A stretch of DNA of 64,000 nt from contig CACVBU010000532.1 of NCBI GenBank assembly GCA_902728285.1, positions 1,080,059-1,144,058 of the forward strand, read 5' to 3'. A model generated the notes under the pieces. The model was given only the letters and a program-made list of their open reading frames with translations. It made no database searches and was not told where the DNA came from. This document shows positions 46,229-60,000 of this stretch, in pieces (the first letter of the stretch is position 1; every line of letters starts with the position of its first letter). Both the position numbers and the translations under genes were made by a program. The DNA is from Clytia hemisphaerica (lineage: Eukaryota > Cnidaria > Hydrozoa > Leptothecata > Clytiidae).

Positions 46229-46670
46229 TGTTTGTTTTTATTACCCCCAATTATCAAGAAAAAATATAAATTTTATCCTTTATGAGGGTAAACTTTTTTT
46301 CTAATTCGAAGTTTTTTTTGTTTCATTAATTAATGCTGAAGAAAACGTTTGTTTCACCTGCAGTTTCATAGCACGCTCAATTAACCCTCATATTCTGTAT
46401 GGTTGCTATGGTAACCAAAATTCTTTTGAGTGGAGGTTACAGACAAAACGAAAGTTCTTGTCTTCGAACATTCGAACGGACTAAACAAAAGAGATGTTTA
46501 GACAAACAAAGGTGCTCTCGTGAAATTATTCGACTCTCGAACTGTGAAGAGGCAGTCAAACCACTGTTTTATTTATTGTACTTAAATCATTATTTAAGCA
46601 ATATGAGAAGGATGATACATGTTTTTTATAAGAACATAACGCTTCGATGGCCAAAATGTTAAGAACAATA

Positions 46671-46948
46671 CTCTTAGGTGCCAAATAAACGCCCCCCCCC
46701 CGCTTGTTAATTTTTCGAAAATGTTCCAACCCCCCGGACCTTATTAGGACCCCCCCCCCGTTTATTAATTTTTAAGAATATTTTCAGTTGGCTTAAAGAA
46801 GTCCCCTTATTTTGCTCCAAAAAGCCTGATTTTAGCCTATATTTACCTTATTTTTGGGTTTTCATAAGTACAATTTCCAACCCCCGGCAATTAGGCCCCC
46901 CCCGTTTATTCGAACCCCCCCCCCCCCCGTTTATTTGGCACCTAAGAG
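46671..46948. mobile_element. 278-bp MITE with poly-C ends and TA duplication
   Basis: The left end is CTCTTAGGTGCCAAATAAAC followed by a C run. The right end is the exact inverse: a C run, GTTTATTTGGCACCTAAGAG. TA flanks both sides (46669-46670 and 46949-46950). The interior contains further C-runs next to GTTTATT, giving weak internal copies of the end. It lies about 440 bases upstream of the Gly/His-rich gene and beyond the last exon of the large mosaic gene. Confidence 0.75.
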
Positions 46949-47224
46949 TAAGCTACAGACTCTAAAACATCCGATTTCCTAGGAAAATGGACAAAAATAG
47001 TCGCAAAATGATGAAAATAAGAATATGTTAAGAACATTTTTAGGCTTAAAACTCAAAAAGGTTAAGAACATCCGAACGCTTTAAAGAATTTGGATGCTCT
47101 TATAAAACGCCAGATAAAACACAACAATTTCAGAATAGTACCTTTCTTTTTATCTTTTTTAAAATGATTAGTTTGAAGAAAAAAGAATATTCCAATATTT
47201 TCGTGCATGTACTATGCATCCTTA

Positions 47225-48073
47225 TTAGACAAAAGAAATGCGACCAGTAACTTGAGTGGGTCCTCGTCCATAACTGCTCATTTGTTGGGTGACCCAAGAC
47301 TTCTTCGTCTTTCCTTTGTACCCGACAATGACGTACGACGAACGATATTGACGTTGGAAAGGGCGCTTACCACCGATCGCTTCCAATGCTTTCTGACAAT
47401 CAGACGTAAACGCCAAAGTGGCCTCGTCCTGGTAGGCTCCAAGCACGATGGTGCTATAAATTGAAAGTCAAAATAACTAATGTCATTCAAAAAACATACC
47501 TTTTAAAACTGAGTATGTAAACCAGTCAGGTGCAAATTAAAACGTTCGCTTATTGCTCAAAGTTTTTATTGGCAACTGTGATTATTTTCCGAATTTTACC
47601 TGGTAAGGAATGTTTTCAGCTTGAAATGATATGATATCTTAGATCTTTTTATGATTACTTTTAAGCTGAATTACAAATTGGGTTTCAACAGGATGTAGAT
47701 GTACTAACCCATCATTTAGACTGTTGGTCCACTTTAAAGCATTGGTGCATTCATTTCTGTAATAGTGCCAATCGAATGACGCGCTTCCCACAATGGTACC
47801 TTCAATAAAACAAAAAAAGATTTTCGATGAGAACATATAAGACCAGCTCACGATCATTTTAGAATGCATAATGCCAAGAGTGATCATGCAAACCGGTGTC
47901 AAATTGCTCCGCAGATACTTTCTTACCTCTGCTACCATCGATTGCGACGAAATTGATTCCTCTTCTTTGTTTACTGTAATCTTTCCCTTCCACTTTGATG
48001 GTGGAGATACCACATCCACTGGTTTTCCCTGGATCGCCACAACCTTCTGAACGGATCTCGTATTTGATGCCAT
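47225..48073 (-). CDS. Exons 13-15 of the mosaic gene: FAM3/ILEI-type C-terminal domain
   Basis: The exons are 47927-48073, 47709-47799 and 47225-47453 (stop at 47225-47227). The protein reads KYEIRSEGCGD, ISTIKVEGKDYSKQRRGINF, VAIDGSRG, then LGAYQDEATLAF, ALEAIGG and YRSSYVIVGYKGK, ending GRISFV. In order, these fit the interleukin-like EMT inducer (FAM3/PANDER) fold. The blocks are the strand with V.VNG, the RGxNxVxID block, the DEA block and the second strand with S.V..GYKG. Such domains occur in secreted signalling proteins and some lectin-like or glycan-modifying enzymes. An extra Cys-containing insert (YYRNECTNALKW) sits in exon 14. Confidence 0.7.
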
Positions 48074-51000
48074 CTGTAGTGATCATTTAAAAGGAAAATG
48101 TAAACTTTAACAAAGTTGTCGGACCAATAAGAAATAAATAAAGAATGAACAAATAAGATGGCATTTCCAAGGCAACGGAAAAGAAAGTATTGCTGCCCTC
48201 TATAGAGTGTGAAGGTATGGTCAAATTTCCCCTTACGAAATTTATTCCCTTATGATTTCCCCCCGGCTTGTTTTTTTTTCACAAAAAGGTAAAACATTAC
48301 CTCTATTATAATCATTTATCTTACCAAAATTGCAATCTTTGACATCAGTTAGGCCTTGTCGTTTCCCATTTGAACTCGGACATTTAATACAATCCTGACT
48401 TTCCAAAGAAGGTTGGTAGGTTCCTGATGGGCATTGTGTGCAAGGTGCAAGACCGTTCTTTGAGTATGTTCCAGGATGACAAATCGCTGAAACGGTTAAT
48501 GAATAAGCTGATGAAGAGGTCAACTTCAGGAAAGAACCTTTGTGACCTAATAAATGTGACTAAATGGGCGATTACAAGAGTGTTTGAATATTGAAATTAG
48601 ACCTTTTTCTTAGGGCAACAATTTGATGGTAGACAAGAAGTGGGGCCGTTACCTTTGCATCTATGGAAATCCGATGATAAAGTCCCTTTGGTTGTTTCAC
48701 CTTGCGGACAATTTTCACAAGACAATGCACCTTCTCTGTTTTGAAAAAATCCTGGTTGACAAACTGTACATTTCTTTGTTTCACTCTGATAGAACGTTCC
48801 ACTGGGACATTGCACTGTAAAAGAAGATGAAAAAAATGAAACCAAATACTGTATTCACTTTCGAGATCTCGAATGTTTCGAGACATTTATTCATTCAGAA
48901 AAGTCCCAAATTTTGAGGATTTTAAGGAAAAGGCTTTGCTAAGTAAATAACTGTAAATCTACAAAAACCGTTCTCATTGAACTTACAGCACTTGATGGTT
49001 CCATTCACAGATTGGAGTTCAGAACCTTGTTTGCATGAGATGGAAGGTTTTTGTGAGTTCACTTTCACACTGTTGTCTTTCAATACTTTGACCGCTGTGC
49101 TTGTCACCTGAATTCAAATAGTAAGAGAATTACGTCTGTTGTTATGCACTAACTCTTTTATCTGAAGATATTACCGATTCTGGATTCAACGTCGTCCCAG
49201 TGTATCCTAGGCTTTATTTTCGTCATTTGAAAGACGCCAAAGAAGATTATCTGGCGCTATCAGCAAGCATTGAAAATCTGATTAAACGCTGTAAACGAGG
49301 CTGTTCTCGATCAACAGTTCACATACCAGACTAGAAGACATAGGAGAAAAGGGAAGTAGAAATGATACCTTTTGAACAATTGCTGTCTTTTGAAGTTCCA
49401 ACGCCTGTGTCAACGTGTTCAACTGCTTAAGATTGTCTTTATCGAGAACTCCTTGATTCAATGTCTTGCGAACAGATATGGAGAACTTGATGACCATCTG
49501 ATCTTTACTATTGGTGCTTCTCTTTGTCTTCTTGGAACAATACACAACAGCATTCTCCACATCACATTGTTGTTGTTGTGAGCAGAATGCTGCTCCCCAA
49601 ATGAAATCTTTCTTCAACGTTGCTACAAAATCACGCTTCAACTTTTCCATAGAGGCTTGGTCTGAACATTTGCCACTGAAGATTTGCATATCTAGCGCCA
49701 CGCTGTTTGGTGACTTGCCCACTAAAGACAGAAATTTTGTGAACATATATGATAGCTAACAATGTTTATTACACATTTTTTCATTATAAGAAACTCAAAC
49801 TTTCGCGTCAGGGTTGAGGTTGCTTAGTATTCTAGCTCATTTTGTGAAAAAGTATCCTTGATATTATACCATGTTTATGCTTATTGGGTCAAGAGTAACC
49901 TGAATGACCAAGCTGTAAATTGCTTTGTATTTTGATGTTTTCAATAGCTTGGTCTACCTAGATGCTTGTAAACCCGGGGCCGGTAAATTTTTAGCTTTTA
50001 TTGAATTATTAAATCGACAAAGTACGCATGCGCTGTCTCCGATTTTAGAATATAAATCGATTTAGGATTTAGGAAGACTGAAGGAAACCAGGAACGTCTA
50101 AAAGAAAAAAAAGTTTACAGCTTAGATATCCAGGCTAGGCCTGCCATGGTTAACTTATACTTTACGAGATAGTGAAAAAAAATGGCTAATCTGAGCCCTT
50201 TAGCCTTACCAATACAAGCTGGTTATTTATATAAAAAATGTGTAATATAAGATAAAATATCTTCAAACTAAACTATTAAACCTCTCGTCTTGATGTGTCT
50301 ATAGGCTGCTAAAATCTTTTATACACTATTGTGATTATAAACCAAAGATAAATTATATGCGAAGGAGTTAATGCGAACACTTAGGAATCTACACTTGGCT
50401 TTAAACCCGAGAAAATCATCAGAGATACCTGAGCAGTCTGGCCACATAGGATCTCCTCTATTGATAGGAACCATATGAGAGTGTACCAAGTTGTCAAAGT
50501 TGAAAACACTTGCACCTTGCCACGCTCCATCCATCGAACACACATACAAATTGTACACTTTGGCAATGTTTGCACCCTCCAGAAACCATGAACCTTTTTG
50601 ACAAGCTGCAGTACAAATGAAAGCTTCAACTTTCCCGTTGTTCTTAATGTTGCATGTGGCGGAACCATGCTTGGGTGGCGCATCCACTGGGCATTTCAAC
50701 ACTAGAAAATTAATTAGTTAAAAGTTTCGATGGCCCTCACATGTTCATCAGAAACATAGTAAAACCTGTTTTTAGGTAATATAACCCAGGATGAATTATT
50801 TTGAAAAGACACTCTATTGCCTTTCTTTTAATTTTTCTTTGCTACCTAACTTTGACAATAACGAATGCCATGTTTTTTATTTACTTACTTTGGAGCTCGA
50901 ATGTCATGGTGCAGTTTTCAGTATTGGATGATTTATCTCTGGCTTTGATATCAACACTGTGTTTCCCTTGGTAGAACTTAGTTCCATTCACCACCGAAGG

Positions 51001-54000
51001 GATGAAGACCAACTCGTTGTCAGCCTCTACATTGTCTGTGAAGCGTGGCATGGGCCAAAATACTTGGTGTGGGAATAACCCTGTTTTGATGATTCGATGT
51101 TTTTTGGGGCAATATGTTACAACTGGTGCCTCGTGATCTAAAAATGGGTTTGAGGGTTTAAAATAGGAAATCGTTTCATTTCTAAAGCCTTGTCAACATC
51201 TTGAAGATTCAAAATTATTGCTACCGGTAATAAAAAGTATGAACAGTATAAAAGAAGTGAGAACATATTGTGCTGGTGGCAGTCTTACATCTTTACTAGT
51301 TAAAATTCCAATGACTTCTTTTCATCTCGGTAAAATAACTTGCTAAACCTAAGCCTTAAGACGGTCCTGACTAACAAAACCTATAACCAAACGCTGTAAT
51401 GATATTCAAAAATGTCTACCTTTGACGATGAATTTCCGTTTGCATTTATTGGTGTTTCCAACAGCATCAGTAGCAGTGTAAGTAACTTCAACTGGATGGT
51501 GAACGAACACTTTCAGTGGTGATGGATGACTTGTGGTGATTGTCACTGGAAAACCTGAATTATCGGTTGCCGTCGCATTGGGGAATGAGATGATGGAGTA
51601 ATTGGTGCCTGGCTTGTTGTTGACGGTTGGAATTGGCAATTTAGGACATGTTATCGTCGGTGGCTCAGAATCTAAAAATATGGTGCCATAATGAGTGAAA
51701 AACAAAGTCAGACGAGCGAAGTTCAGTGGAAATAGTGTATTTTGAATATCTTGGTTTCTTATCATAACATGTAATTGGAATACTTTCCAGGAGAAATTGT
51801 TAAATTCTACGATAAATTTCGATAGAATGGTTTGCAATGACAAGTTTTGTTGTATCTTACCTTTACAATACCCTAGTTTTCCTGTCCATTTTCCTGATCC
51901 GTGACACGTGACATGGTTTTGACCAATTAGCTTGTAGCCTTTCTTACAGTCAATGCGACAGACAGATGTACATGAGCTGTCTACTCCATTGCATGCTTTG
52001 TCGAGGTGGATGGAGTTTGGTGATAACTTGATTGCTGGACATTTGATCACTGGAAATATATTCGAAGACGTAAGATATAGTGGAGTCTCTTTATCTCGAA
52101 CCTCTATAACTTAAATGTCTCCTTAACTCGAACAAATCGCGTGTCCGAGTTATGGAGACTCCGCTGTACTACCATAGATCAAAAGTTTATAGTTTGCCAT
52201 ATTTTAACACCCGAAATTTTTGTTTTGATTTGGCTCATATGTACTGCTGACTTCTCGGAAACTCACAATTTGATGTTCGCTAAATGATAAGAATCAGAGA
52301 GACATTTATAAGGTAACTATGATGAAGATACAACATCGAGTCAAAGTTGTCAACCTTTTTTTCTATACTCGTTCTTGGTAGGTGGGCAATCTTTTCCTAC
52401 ACCATTGCAGCTCTTGTAAGCCTCAATATATTTGATTTTGAAATCATATGTTTTGGTCCTCTTCTCATTCGGGCAGCTTCCCGTCCATGTGTCGATATTC
52501 CAAGATGTCCAACTTCTCTCTGTGCATTCCTTCGTCGGACATTTACCTGAATGTAGAAAGCTTATTCGGTTAAAAGAAGGCTTCTTTGAGATTGTCAAAA
52601 CAGATAGATCTTGACATAGCTTTCTCACACTTTTTGATTGAATCAAACGCTTATTCGTTTCAAAAATATTTTGAAAATTCCTTCTTCAAGAAGCGCAGAC
52701 TATGAAACAACAGACCAACTAAAACTAACAAATAATTGTTTTTAAAAGTCGAATCGACGAAAATTTTATCTTACAGAAAGTTCTTGTATCAGTGATTCTT
52801 GGTGGTCGACAATCAGGATCGATGCCAAAGCAAGCCACTTCTCCTTTCTTCTGTTCTTTCATAACGTAAGTGTATGAAGGCTTTTTGTCTTGGTGTCGTG
52901 TTTGGTCTTTACATTGTCCATTACCGACTGCTGGTGTCCACGAACTCCATGGTGCTACTGGACAACTACTGGCTTTTCTGCAATTACCTACAAATCATGA
53001 AAAGTATAGGAGGCATGATTTAACTGGATTTCCTGAAATGTCTTTTAAAGTGGAGAGAATTTACCTACAGATTAAAAAACAGTATTCCATGTATGAGAAG
53101 TTGATATTTAAAATAATCATTATCATAATACGCTTAAATCCGAACTCTCTCATTCTTAGTCTGAATCGCAGACCTCTACAAAACCTCTGGTAGTATAGGT
53201 CTGCTTAATGATCTACCAAACGCTTTCCGATTCGTTTTTTTTTTAATTCGATGTATTTTACAGAATCTTAGCGAGTAAATAATTTTATTGACATTGATGT
53301 GCGCGCAAAGACGACCGTTTCGAACGTTTTCAATAGAATGTTTACATTCGAAATTCGAATCCAAGACCAGAAAAACAAAACAGAAATAAAGATAAAAAAC
53401 AATCTGATGCGCGCATTTTGTACAGTCTGTAGATTTATTTTTCACTTTTGCTTTTATAAGATATCTGGTCTGTAAATTTATCCTTCAGCTCTTCGGTCGA
53501 AGCTCAAAAATACAAATATGAACAAAAGAAAACAACCAAAAACACTCCAATCTCTTCAAAAGGCAGAAGCAGCCACCGACCTAAAATTTGCAAATATCTG
53601 TTCTGATTTGCCAGCTGGAAGGATTTCCCCGAAATTAAGAACAGTTCCTCGTTTTCCAGGGGAGAAATTTTTACTTCAAAACAGTTATATTTTTCCAGCT
53701 AGGGGGTAAAAAAACTTCCGGAACAGGTACGAAATTACCAGGCGATTGATTTTTTTATGCGAGTTAAAGGCAATAGCGCTATACTTATAGTAGGGGTCGG
53801 ATTTGATGGTACTTCCATGGTATACTCTGAAATACATGCTGATGTCAGCCCGAAAGCTGATTGGCTTAACCGACAATTATACGCGGTTTAAGAGTATAGC
53901 TAAAACTTTGTTATGTTTTCAACAGTAAACGAAAGTGAATGAAGACAAAATGTAAACAAAAAGATTGCAAAGAAGTTTTCGAATATATTCACAATAGAAT

Positions 54001-57000
54001 GTCTTCATTTAAAAAAATAGAAACACTCGATTTCATTCAAAAGAAAAATACATTCCTTTTTTTCTTTCAGTTTTATGTAAGTCTTTTTGTGTTGTTGTTG
54101 AACATTATAGTAAACTAGCCGTCCCGGCGTCGTCCGAGACGACTTCTTACTCCTTTTAATACACTCGCTTCGCTCGCTTTTCTATTTTTCAGAAACTTGT
54201 AGGGATTTGTATACAAATGTACTTATTTTGCGAGAAGAAATGTTCTTAAATTTAGGCCTTTTTCGTAAAAATTGATGTTTAAAATTTTTAAGGGGACACT
54301 AAAATTAATGCACATTAAAAAATATGGTGAAAGTATTTTTAGTTGAATTTTGATTTTTCTTCTCCTTAGGGAGTGGTCAGAAAGTATCTACTAGGGGGGA
54401 GTGGAGGATATTTTGAAAAATCCCAAAATACTTTCGCACCCCCTCCCCTAAACTGGAAAAAAAATTCGAACCGCCCCTCATAAGGCCCAATATTTTTTCG
54501 CACCCCCCCCCCACTAGAAAAATTTTTACGCAAAAAAAGAATTCATACAGATGCGGTACAAAGAGTATTATTTGTTTGTATGACAGTTTTTATGTCAAAA
54601 TTAGGTAAGGGAGATAGTTTAGCCCTGTAAAGTTGAGTATAGTCCTTTAGGAGATCTACCATTTTGATTGACGTTTACACCACGGGATTTTTTCCGTCGA
54701 TTTCCATGGTTACGACGGAATTTCTCTGAAGTAAACAAAATAAAAAAACCCGTGGTGTAAACGTCAATCAAAATGGTAGATCTCCTATAGGAATAGTCCT
54801 GGGTTAAAATAAGAATCAACGAGTTATTTTCTCTGAGTTTCCCAAAGTTTTGGGAGAAAATTACGGCTTATTTTCCCTGATACATAATCTCCCTACATTA
54901 CAGAGGCATTACTCAATTACTCAAAATATTGAAAATTTTGAAGATCAGGTACTCGAGACCCTAAAATACAAGCTATTCTGTTGTTAAAAGGAGTCTGAGA
55001 AATGAAATTCTCTGAGTTTGAAATTTCCCTATAAACCTATATTTTCAGGTTTTCCAGGGTCTGTCAAAGCTCTGTGTATATAATTTATAAGATATTAGTA
55101 GAGACTAAGGAGGCACAACCATGGTTTGCGCCGACGGGAAGAAATGTCGATGTTTTTCACCACCATTTTAGCTTAAAGACACTTTGTTTTGACAAATTTC
55201 TTTCTAAAAAGTACTTTTTCAAACCACTCTGATGAGCTGTGAAAGCCACTAATCTACTTCCCTCATTTAGCTCAATGCTACAAACCAAAAGGGCAAGGCG
55301 ATGATGCCCAAATAATGTTAGTATGACATGTACATATATGAAATAAAATAAATTCTGAGTTGTCGGCCGTCAGGCCGAAAAATTTTTGAAATTTTGAAAC
55401 GTAAAACTATGAAATTAGACCTTCCTACATTTTCTCTTGAGGTGCCCAAAAGATTGGAACCCCCCCTCTCAACCCTCAAAAAAAATTTGAAACCCCCCCT
55501 AAACCCGCGAAAAAAATTTGGAACCCCCCACCCCCCTAGAATCCTCCACCCCCCCCCCTAGTAGATCTTTCTGACCACTCCTTATTAAATTGTATAAATT
55601 TGTCATAATTTTTTTTGTTGAAAACCTTCAAAACAATACTGTTCTGACTCGCTAAAAATACTAATGGCAAATATTGGGTGAAAATTGAGTTTAAAAATTT
55701 CTCGCGAGAAATCGGTCATACTTAAACGTGCTTTTTTTTGGGTTTTTGGGAGAGGAAAGACTATTATTTTCCTCACGCAAGGATGAAGATAAAAAACAAA
55801 CAGAAATTCAAATTCAGTATTAGAGGTACTTGGCAACACCGATCACTCCAAAGACCACAGTGCTTTACGGTGGAATATAAAGAGTGCCTTTTTTCAATAC
55901 CTCTTAACAGAGTCAACAATTATTTAACAATTAAACTCAATGCGTAAGTAAAAGCGTTTTCATTTTGCTATCTCAATAGAACAAAAAATAGCAAACATTG
56001 ATTAAAAAATTTCATAATTGAATTGGGAATAAGCATCAACTTTTTTCATATTGTCAAGTCCATTAAATTGAAATGTTTTTATCAGAGTATCAAAAGAAGG
56101 GAAATGTCATCGGAGCTTTACTAATCTCAAGGGTAATCATAAATATGATGTCTTTTTGAAAACTCAAATTTTATCTTCGACGTATTCCCATGTGAATCAA
56201 AATTATTTCATAACCGACATAAACTTTTTTTTTAAAAACTATAAATTATGCTGATAGTGCTATTGCACAGTCAGTTGTGTTTCTCCATCAAGGAGAAATG
56301 TGCTCTCTTGAATGGAAGTGCACTTGGCGAATAGAATTGAATATACAATCAAAAAGGCGCGAAAAAAATTGCCGTGTATTTAAAAATCGCTAGCGAAAAA
56401 GCCTCATGCGAGAATGGGAGAGTTCCGATTTAAGCGTATTATAATATAGATTATATAGATTATATTCACTTTTTTGAATATATTTTTTGGAATTAAGTCA
56501 CTTTTGGTTTTTGTTATGATCCAGCACTCCTAAATACTCCTCCGTATGGGTGTTTGTGCCAATGCTAGATCAGCATTTAATAAATATACCATGCGTCGTT
56601 CCCTTTAACTGTTCTTATTACCAGGGCTGACAAAATCTTATAAGAACAGATCGCTAAATTCCAGCTTGACTGAAGGACTTTTAAGAACAGAAACTTAATT
56701 TCCCAGCTAACAGTTTAAGAGGCCCCCCCCAGCGGACCCAAATTTCACGCATTCACGCAAAAAATTTTCGCAATTCACGCATTCACGCAAGTTTTTCTCG
56801 AAATTCACGCAAACCCAATTTTTTGGAAAATCGGGGAAATTTTCGGAAAAAATCGGGGAAAATCTCAAAAATAGAGGTGTTGCACATTTCGCTAAGTTAC
56901 GTAATTTACGTAATTTCCGCCATTATTGAGTAAAACGTTCGATTTGCATAAAAAAGTATGACAAAGGCTGTACTCGGATATTATTCGACCGGATCTGGTC

Positions 57001-60000
57001 TATGCACCTTGAGAAAAAAACTAACTCAGTAGTGATTTTTTCCTGAGACCTGACTATAAAACACCGTGGTTTTTGTTTTTTAGCGTCATAAGAAGCCCCC
57101 AAATAGAAAGCGTTGCGTAATTTTTCAACTTTAATTACATGCCATCATGCAAAATATTTGATTCTTCTAACTTGTCACGATCATTTGGAAAAGGTAAAGC
57201 TTCTGCAGTTAACGTATCGCGATAGTAAGTGAAAAGATATGCACCGCAGGCGAATTTTTGTACATAAAATAGCTTAAACATTATCAAAAATAGGTCAAAC
57301 AAACTCGAGGATGACACTATGATGCTTAGCTCAGGGGTAAGGAGGCGCAACCATGGTTTACGCAGAGAGGAAATTTTTGCATTTTTGTCACTCGCGTTTG
57401 GCTAAAAATGCTCTCTTTAACACCATTGAAAAAGAATGTAGTCTAAATTCGTTAGGCAAGGTACGATCGCTTGATAGCTTGTAAAATAAGGTAAAAGAAT
57501 GAACATTTGTTGCGAGCAAAGCGATCAAAAAAATTTAAAAAGAAAGGTTTTAATCAGGGCCCGCGAATTAATTTCCTAACGTGGAGGGGCCGAAAACATA
57601 GTGACTAAGGAGGCGCAACCATGTTTTACGCCGACAGGAGAAAATTTCTATTTCAACCCTCTGACGTGCTTAAATACGACTCCATTTCAGACTAATTTTA
57701 CCAAGAAATCAGGTTAAACGATATTCTACATCATGGGTAAAAATTTCTTTGAAATAAATTTCTTTTAATTTGCAAAAACGTGGTGAAGTCATGGCTGCCT
57801 CCTGCCCCCAGTGGCTCTAGCCCTGGCTGGCCCTGGCCCTGGCTGGCCCTGACCCTGGATCACTCATCATGCATAACCATGGTTTTATCTTAAACAAACA
57901 CTTTCAAGGGGGCAAATTAGAGTTATTTAAGATTCGAGGGCCAATACATGTTTGGCATGAGCGAAAAAATCTGGAAATTTAAGGTGTCTAGATTGCTAGA
58001 AAGCGCATCTAAATCATGAATCGTTATATAAAATAGAGAATTTGAAAGTTGCTGATTTTTTTGTGCACCTTCACCTGGCATCCCTTGTATTCGGGATAGG
58101 TGCGCACCTTGGGGTTTTCTACAAACTGTGAAAAGGAAAAATTCACGCGTGCACGCAAAAAACAGGGCAGATTCACGCATTCACGCAATGGAAATATGGA
58201 TTTTCACGTTCACGCAAGTTTTTTCAATTCACGCATTCACGCAATTTTTTTTCGATTTTCACGCATTCACGCAACCAAAAAAGCCCATTCACGCATTCAC
58301 GCAAACCGCTGGGGGGCCCCGTTTAAATATCTGTGCGAACAGATCAACAATTTCCAGATGTTCTACTTAGATGGAGAATTTTGAGCTGCCACTCAAGGCA
58401 ACCACATTCAGAAGGAAAAGAACAGATATTTTAAGAAAGATTTTTTGACTTTTTTGAAATTCCCTCAGAACAGGTAGGAAATTCTTAAACACCTTATTTT
58501 TTGGATATCAAACTATATTTTCATAAGAACAGATCATATTTTTCCAGCTGGTCCCAATCTTCAATAGAACAGATCATAATTTTCCAGCTGGTGTCCCAAT
58601 CTTTAGTAGAACAGACCACTTTTTTCCAGCAGACTTTTTTCTTTAGTTCGCTAAGAACAGACCACCATATCCAGCTGGAACGTGCCTTCAAAACAGATAT
58701 TTTGAAGTCCCCCTTCGGTGAATGCTTTCGAAAAGGATTGAAGCTAAGTACATGAAAAAGATAAACACAAAGGCCACACAATATCGAAAAGTGAAATGCC
58801 AAAGCTGAAGAAACGTTTTTTGTTTGTTTTAACATTTAACAAGGGAACAACAACACTCCCTTTTGTAGAATCATAAAGAAGTAATGTCAGAAATATTCAA
58901 TATGACCCCCAAAATGTACTGTATAAACATAACTAGAATACCTTGAAATGATCTACAATATATCTGTAGAACTGACAAAACAATTATCTGGAGCCAAAGT
59001 GATCAAAGAATCCCCAGTGTGGTTATAAATTATACACTCATACAAGTCCAAATTCAAGCATCAAAATGTAGTTTTATGAAGCAAAATTTTGTTGATGCAC
59101 ACAGAAGATACATCAGGGCACTTAAATTCAATTTAAATTTAATTTCTAATCTTTTACAAAATCTCCACATTAAACAAGAAAGGAGGAAGAAAAATAAGCA
59201 AACTTCCTTCCGCCTACTTTTTTTCGAAATCTAAATATATTTTCCAATCTATGATTCGATGCCTCACAGAAAATGTAAACATTACGTAATGTTATATTTG
59301 TAGACACTCGTCAGCTAAAAATGTCTTTAGCCGTATATCGGCTAAAGGCGGGAAATCTCTGGACAAAGGAAATATCGCTTATTAAGCATCATCTATAAGG
59401 AGCACGAGTCCGTTAGTGGATGCCAGCAGCCTATCTCATTCTTGCATAAAGCTTTTTCGTTAGCGATTTTTTCTCGAACTCTTTTTCGCGCCTTTTCTGT
59501 ATTTGGTCTTTCAATTGGTCAATTTTCAGCCTTAAAATGAAAACCGTGAAAACATGTATTTTTTCGTTCCTTTTTTCTAATCTTATTTTTTGAACATTTT
59601 CAAGAGCGCTTTGAAATTTAACACTCATTTTCTTTTTCTTTTTCATTTTCAAATAACTTTCAAAGCCACCCACGAATGTCCACCCACCATCGCTAGCCAC
59701 GATGGCTGAACAACTCCTAGCATAAGGATTATTCTTGTAAAATTATAGTTTTAGTCTATTAAAATATGCCAGTTTCGATTCGGTTTGCTTTCAAAATAAC
59801 TCCTTTTTTAACTTTCTTGCAAAATCAACTTGGTGAAAGGGTGAAAGTAGCAAAAAATTAATTTAGACAATTTTCTTGAAACATTTTATCTTATGTAATT
59901 TTTTCCTTGGAAAATACAAGAAATTGTCTTGGCCGATTTTCCTTTAAAAATACAAGAATTTGCTTTAGGTTGTTTCTATTACCAAAAAAAGAAAATGTAT

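Noticed and set aside
54115..56460. One larger element from AACTAGCCGTCCCGGCG to TATTATAATATAGAT
   Set aside because: The ends look like those of some retroelement families, but I found no matching target duplication or inverted repeats to define it.
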